A DNA stretch of 64,000 nt, taken from contig VZTJ01003846.1 of NCBI GenBank assembly GCA_013397795.1, positions 1,004,421 to 1,068,420 on the forward strand, read 5' to 3'. Below are positions 61,248 through 64,000 of this stretch, piece after piece; the first letter of the stretch is position 1, and every line of letters starts with the position of its first letter. Both the position numbers and the translations under genes were made by a program. The notes beneath the pieces were generated by a model. The model was not told the DNA's origin, ran no database searches, and was given only the letters and a program-made list of their open reading frames with translations. The stretch comes from Orthonyx spaldingii (Eukaryota; Chordata; Aves; Passeriformes; Orthonychidae).

Positions 61248-63188
61248 GTAAGGTACCAGTTTCTTTCTACCCATTCTAGTCAGTATGGATCTTTATAACG
61301 TGGTCATTATTACAGTGGCATTACATAGTGTGACTATTTGTCACACACTGTTTATCCTCTTACTCTTGTTTGCAGAATAAAATAGTGTACCAAAGTACTT
61401 TGTTTGGTGGGTATTTCTTATTTGTTTACAAGGCTAAAAGAAATTTGGTTTACACTTCAGGTATTAGGGGGAAATTTCATGTTATATCATTTACTTCTGT
61501 AGGAATGCTTTGGGAGGGAGGGCTTTCTTGGGAGATTGCCATTGTCTTATAGCCAGTAAAGCAAAATTGCTGACCCAAGTCTTCACCAAAAAGAATGATG
61601 CACAACTTCAGAAGTCCTTAACTTATGCAGTGGAGAGTCTTGCTGAACTCATGCCTGAATAACTAATCGATTGTAAGATAATTTGGTGCCCAGTAGACAA
61701 CTCTGATATGTTAAAAGAATCCTGCGCTGTTGAAGAGAAGAGACTGATACAGGGTACATTCAGTGTTCTGTACTAGTTGAAGATTCCTGAGTTGAGAAGG
61801 GTTTATACCTGCCATTACTAAATTATTGTAGTACAGTTTAAAGAATGCTGACAACTGGGAACCATTAAGGTCCCAAGTGAAGCAGCTGAATGCAACCAAA
61901 ACAATGTTCTTTTCAGGAGCTGTCATTGCCAGGAATTGGTGTGAAAGACTACAAGTAGTGCAGAAATTATCTGCTTGAACCACTGCCAGTTCTTTGCTAT
62001 GTCATGATAGTAAATTAGGAAAATCACGGAATTTGTACATAGTAATATAATTTGAATTTGTAATCCTAAAATCTATTTTTAAAAATCATTTGTCAAAGTC
62101 TTAGTGCATCAAAATGCAGGAAACACTTAGTATTGTTACATTGGTACAAATGCTACTAGTCTAAATGGCATACTTTAAAAACATCAGTAATACAGTTGGA
62201 ATTCTTGTTTTTTTCAGTTGCCTCATTTCTACCTGTTTTCTCTGGTGTTATGCTCAACTTTCCAATTTTCCTTTAGGTCCTAAGATCAGCTCTTCAGTCT
62301 TCCTTGGGAAGAATGGTATGGGTGGGGGGAGAGGTACAGTAGTAGTTTTGAAAAGTCATAATCATCATCCTCCTCTGGAGTTCTTTACTTTGATTGGTGT
62401 AATGTTGATTGGGGATTTTTTTCTGCTATCTTGGATCTACTTGGGTTTACGCTGATATGTTCTGCTAACACTGTCTGCTTATATGCTCTTCGTTTTGCAG
62501 GTTACTTATTATCCACATTTCCTATTATTTTTGCTGTTTGCAAAAATAGTTCTACTTCATTCACAACATGAGTTCTTGTAGCTCTCCTGCTAAGATTGAC
62601 CTTTAGCATTGTGGTTTTTCTTCACAACTGAGAGCTCTGGTATCATCCTATATTTTTACTGAACAACATGTTGCGTTCTAGAATCAGAGTTCGCTCAATA
62701 AATTCTTGTTATTGCAGTCTGGTTTCAGATGGTTATTACACATTATAATAAAGCTAAAACAAATTTTAAAACATGTTCAAATTAGTACTAACCGACTGTT
62801 GCAATTTAATTTTAAAAAAACTGAGGTTATGAGAAGCCCAGTCTGGTGTTGAAAAGGTAGCATCGATACAAATTTTTAACCTAGTAGTGGCAAGATTGCA
62901 TTTATATTAAACACTAAATTCTTCTGGCTGTGTTGACTTTAGTTACTATCTGTATTTTCCATGCTTTAGGAAGGCGTATCCAAAATGGATCTTCTTTTCT
63001 ATAAAGTACATGAGCTTTAATGTTCTTTTTGGTTTTGATATCTGGATTTTTCTCTGCAAGACTCTTATCTAATTTGCAAATATTAGAGACATCACTAATA
63101 CTATAGAATCCAAATAGTTTTAAATTACCTAGATTAACACATAATATGAATAATAATTCTCTGTGTAAATTATTTTTGTTTGCTGCAG
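61248..63188 (+). other. Intron 30
   Basis: 1941 nt, AT-rich. Nothing was recognised. Confidence 0.9.
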
Positions 63189-63265
63189 AAAATGCTTGAC
63201 TACCTCAAGGATAAAAAGGATGTGGGGTTCTTTCAGAGTCTTGCTGGTCTTATGCAGTCCTGTAG
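63189..63265 (+). CDS. RYR2: RYR2 exon w31, last in the window
   Basis: 77 nt, phase 0 in and 2 out (about 3776-3800 plus two bases of S3801). It encodes KMLDYLKDKKDVGFFQSLAG then LMQSC. Acceptor is ttgctgcag and donor is GTAG|gtaaga. The following exon (VLDLNAF in the family) is not in the window. Confidence 0.96.
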
Positions 63266-64000
63266 GTAAGAAAGTATTGACTTGAAAAATTTATTATTTT
63301 CATTTATATTTTATTCCATGGGATTTATAGTTCTAGAAGGACCCTCTACATTGTTCTTACAAATAGCACTTGGGGATTGTAATGTGCTAGATTTGAGTTA
63401 AAGGACAGGGTGGTGCTCATGGTGTGAAAATCCTTCTGATATGGGTCTACCTTTGTAAGAAAGCTCTTTTCAAAAATGTATATGGAATTTGTTTCTACCT
63501 GAGACATGGCAGAAAACAGCTCCAGAGTTAGGAGCATTCCTCAGAGGCGAATCCTTAACTTAGGAGGTATCCAGTAATCCTGCAGAGATCAGGTTAATGA
63601 TTAATGTTAAGTAATCATAAAGATTTTGGGAAAACCCAGCTTTGTTAGAATTATTAATAGGACATTTTAGAAGTCAGAAAAAGGAATGGACTATCGTGTT
63701 TTAATAAACTGATATGATACTATGAATTTTTTTGTCCATTCGTGCTTATTTATGATTTATGTTGATTTAATATGTAAATATGTGTTTAAATGTTTTATAT
63801 GCAATTACTAAGAATAAACCATATCAATAAATGATGTATTAATGAACATAAAACATAGGACTAAAAGGGGCTTCCTGGATCAGGTGATTTAGTCTTTTTG
63901 TTATGTCCAGGTTACCATGTTACATATTCTTTTTTCTTGATGCTGTCTGTGGCCAAGTTTCATTTTGAAATCAGTGAGGTTTCTTGCCCGCAGAGCTGCT
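63266..64000 (+). other. Intron 31 (5' part)
   Basis: 735 nt to the window end, AT-rich. The last bases contain an acceptor-like tgcccgcag, but what follows does not fit the expected next exon. Confidence 0.8.

Larger units (their letters stand above)
1..64000 (+). other. RYR2: RYR2 gene, internal part (ryanodine receptor 2)
   Basis: RYR2 encodes the homotetrameric Ca2+-release channel of the sarcoplasmic reticulum, opened by Ca2+ entering through L-type channels in heart and also used in brain and smooth muscle. The 31 exons translate without interruption into a protein nearly identical, as I remember it, to mammalian RYR2 from about residue 2609 to 3801. In order they carry RyR repeats 3 and 4 with the phosphorylation loop, the helical solenoid, the calmodulin-binding helix and the start of the central domain. 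The pore and EF-hands lie downstream, and the N-terminal and SPRY domains upstream. RYR2-specific residues exclude RYR1 and RYR3. Every splice junction is GT-AG and all phases agree, so the gene looks functional. The first and last 700-1550 bases are intron. Confidence 0.97.

Noticed and set aside
1553..63265. Assignment to RYR1 or RYR3
   Set aside because: The phosphorylation loop, DGGSRGKGE segment, acidic exon w28 and VTGSQRSK micro-exon are RYR2-type. RYR3 and RYR1 differ at each as I recall them.
63983..64000. Acceptor-like tgcccgcag at the window end as the start of the next exon
   Set aside because: The bases after it (agctgct) do not complete Ser and continue VLDLNAF, which the family requires.
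1..64000. A new multi-gene system, operon, CRISPR or RNA gene cluster
   Set aside because: The whole window is accounted for by one vertebrate gene and its introns. No second gene, tRNA fold or direct-repeat array was recognised.

Overview
The window is intronic and exonic DNA from a bird genome. It is AT-rich (introns about one third G+C), carries several CR1 LINE tails, which are the dominant avian interspersed repeat, and holds endogenous-retrovirus LTRs. One of these, at 31000-31632, resembles LTRs I recall from passerines. The species cannot be fixed from the sequence.

The whole window lies inside one plus-strand gene, the cardiac-type ryanodine receptor RYR2, the Ca2+-release channel of the sarcoplasmic/endoplasmic reticulum. 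I could place 31 constitutive exons (called w1-w31 here; 3542 coding nt, 1180 codons plus 2 nt). All have intact GT-AG junctions and agreeing phases, and I see no frameshift or stop. They correspond to about human residues 2609-3801 of a roughly 4970-residue protein; both ends of the gene lie outside the window. The paralogue call rests on RYR2-specific stretches, such as the RRISQTSQ phosphorylation loop, the DEEDDDGEEE acidic exon and the VTGSQRSK micro-exon.

Layout: w1-w2 (1553-2561) lead into the repeat 3/4 phosphorylation domain (w3-w8, 5082-12069). The helical solenoid follows (w9-w23, 15399-44258), then the calmodulin-binding helix (w24, 46666-46778) and the start of the central domain (w25-w31, 47409-63265). 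The 24-nt alternative exon at 54221-54244 lies in the largest intron (52582-60178).

Beyond the known exons, several intron segments look like unannotated or decayed alternative exons. They are a 375-nt phase-0 open segment at 42564-42938, a 57-nt phase-0 segment at 59022-59078, a weaker 48/55-nt one at 58003, and a donor-less relic at 45140 that appears to match a 36-nt exon of the mammalian transcript. Intron 2 holds a CpG-rich LTR fragment with CCAAT, TATA and poly(A) signals facing against the gene. Intron 8 holds a GC-rich, internally repetitive island of unknown origin. No tRNA, rRNA, CRISPR array or second protein-coding gene was recognised. Human residue numbers are anchored on S2808 and W3587 from memory of the literature, and no alignment was run.
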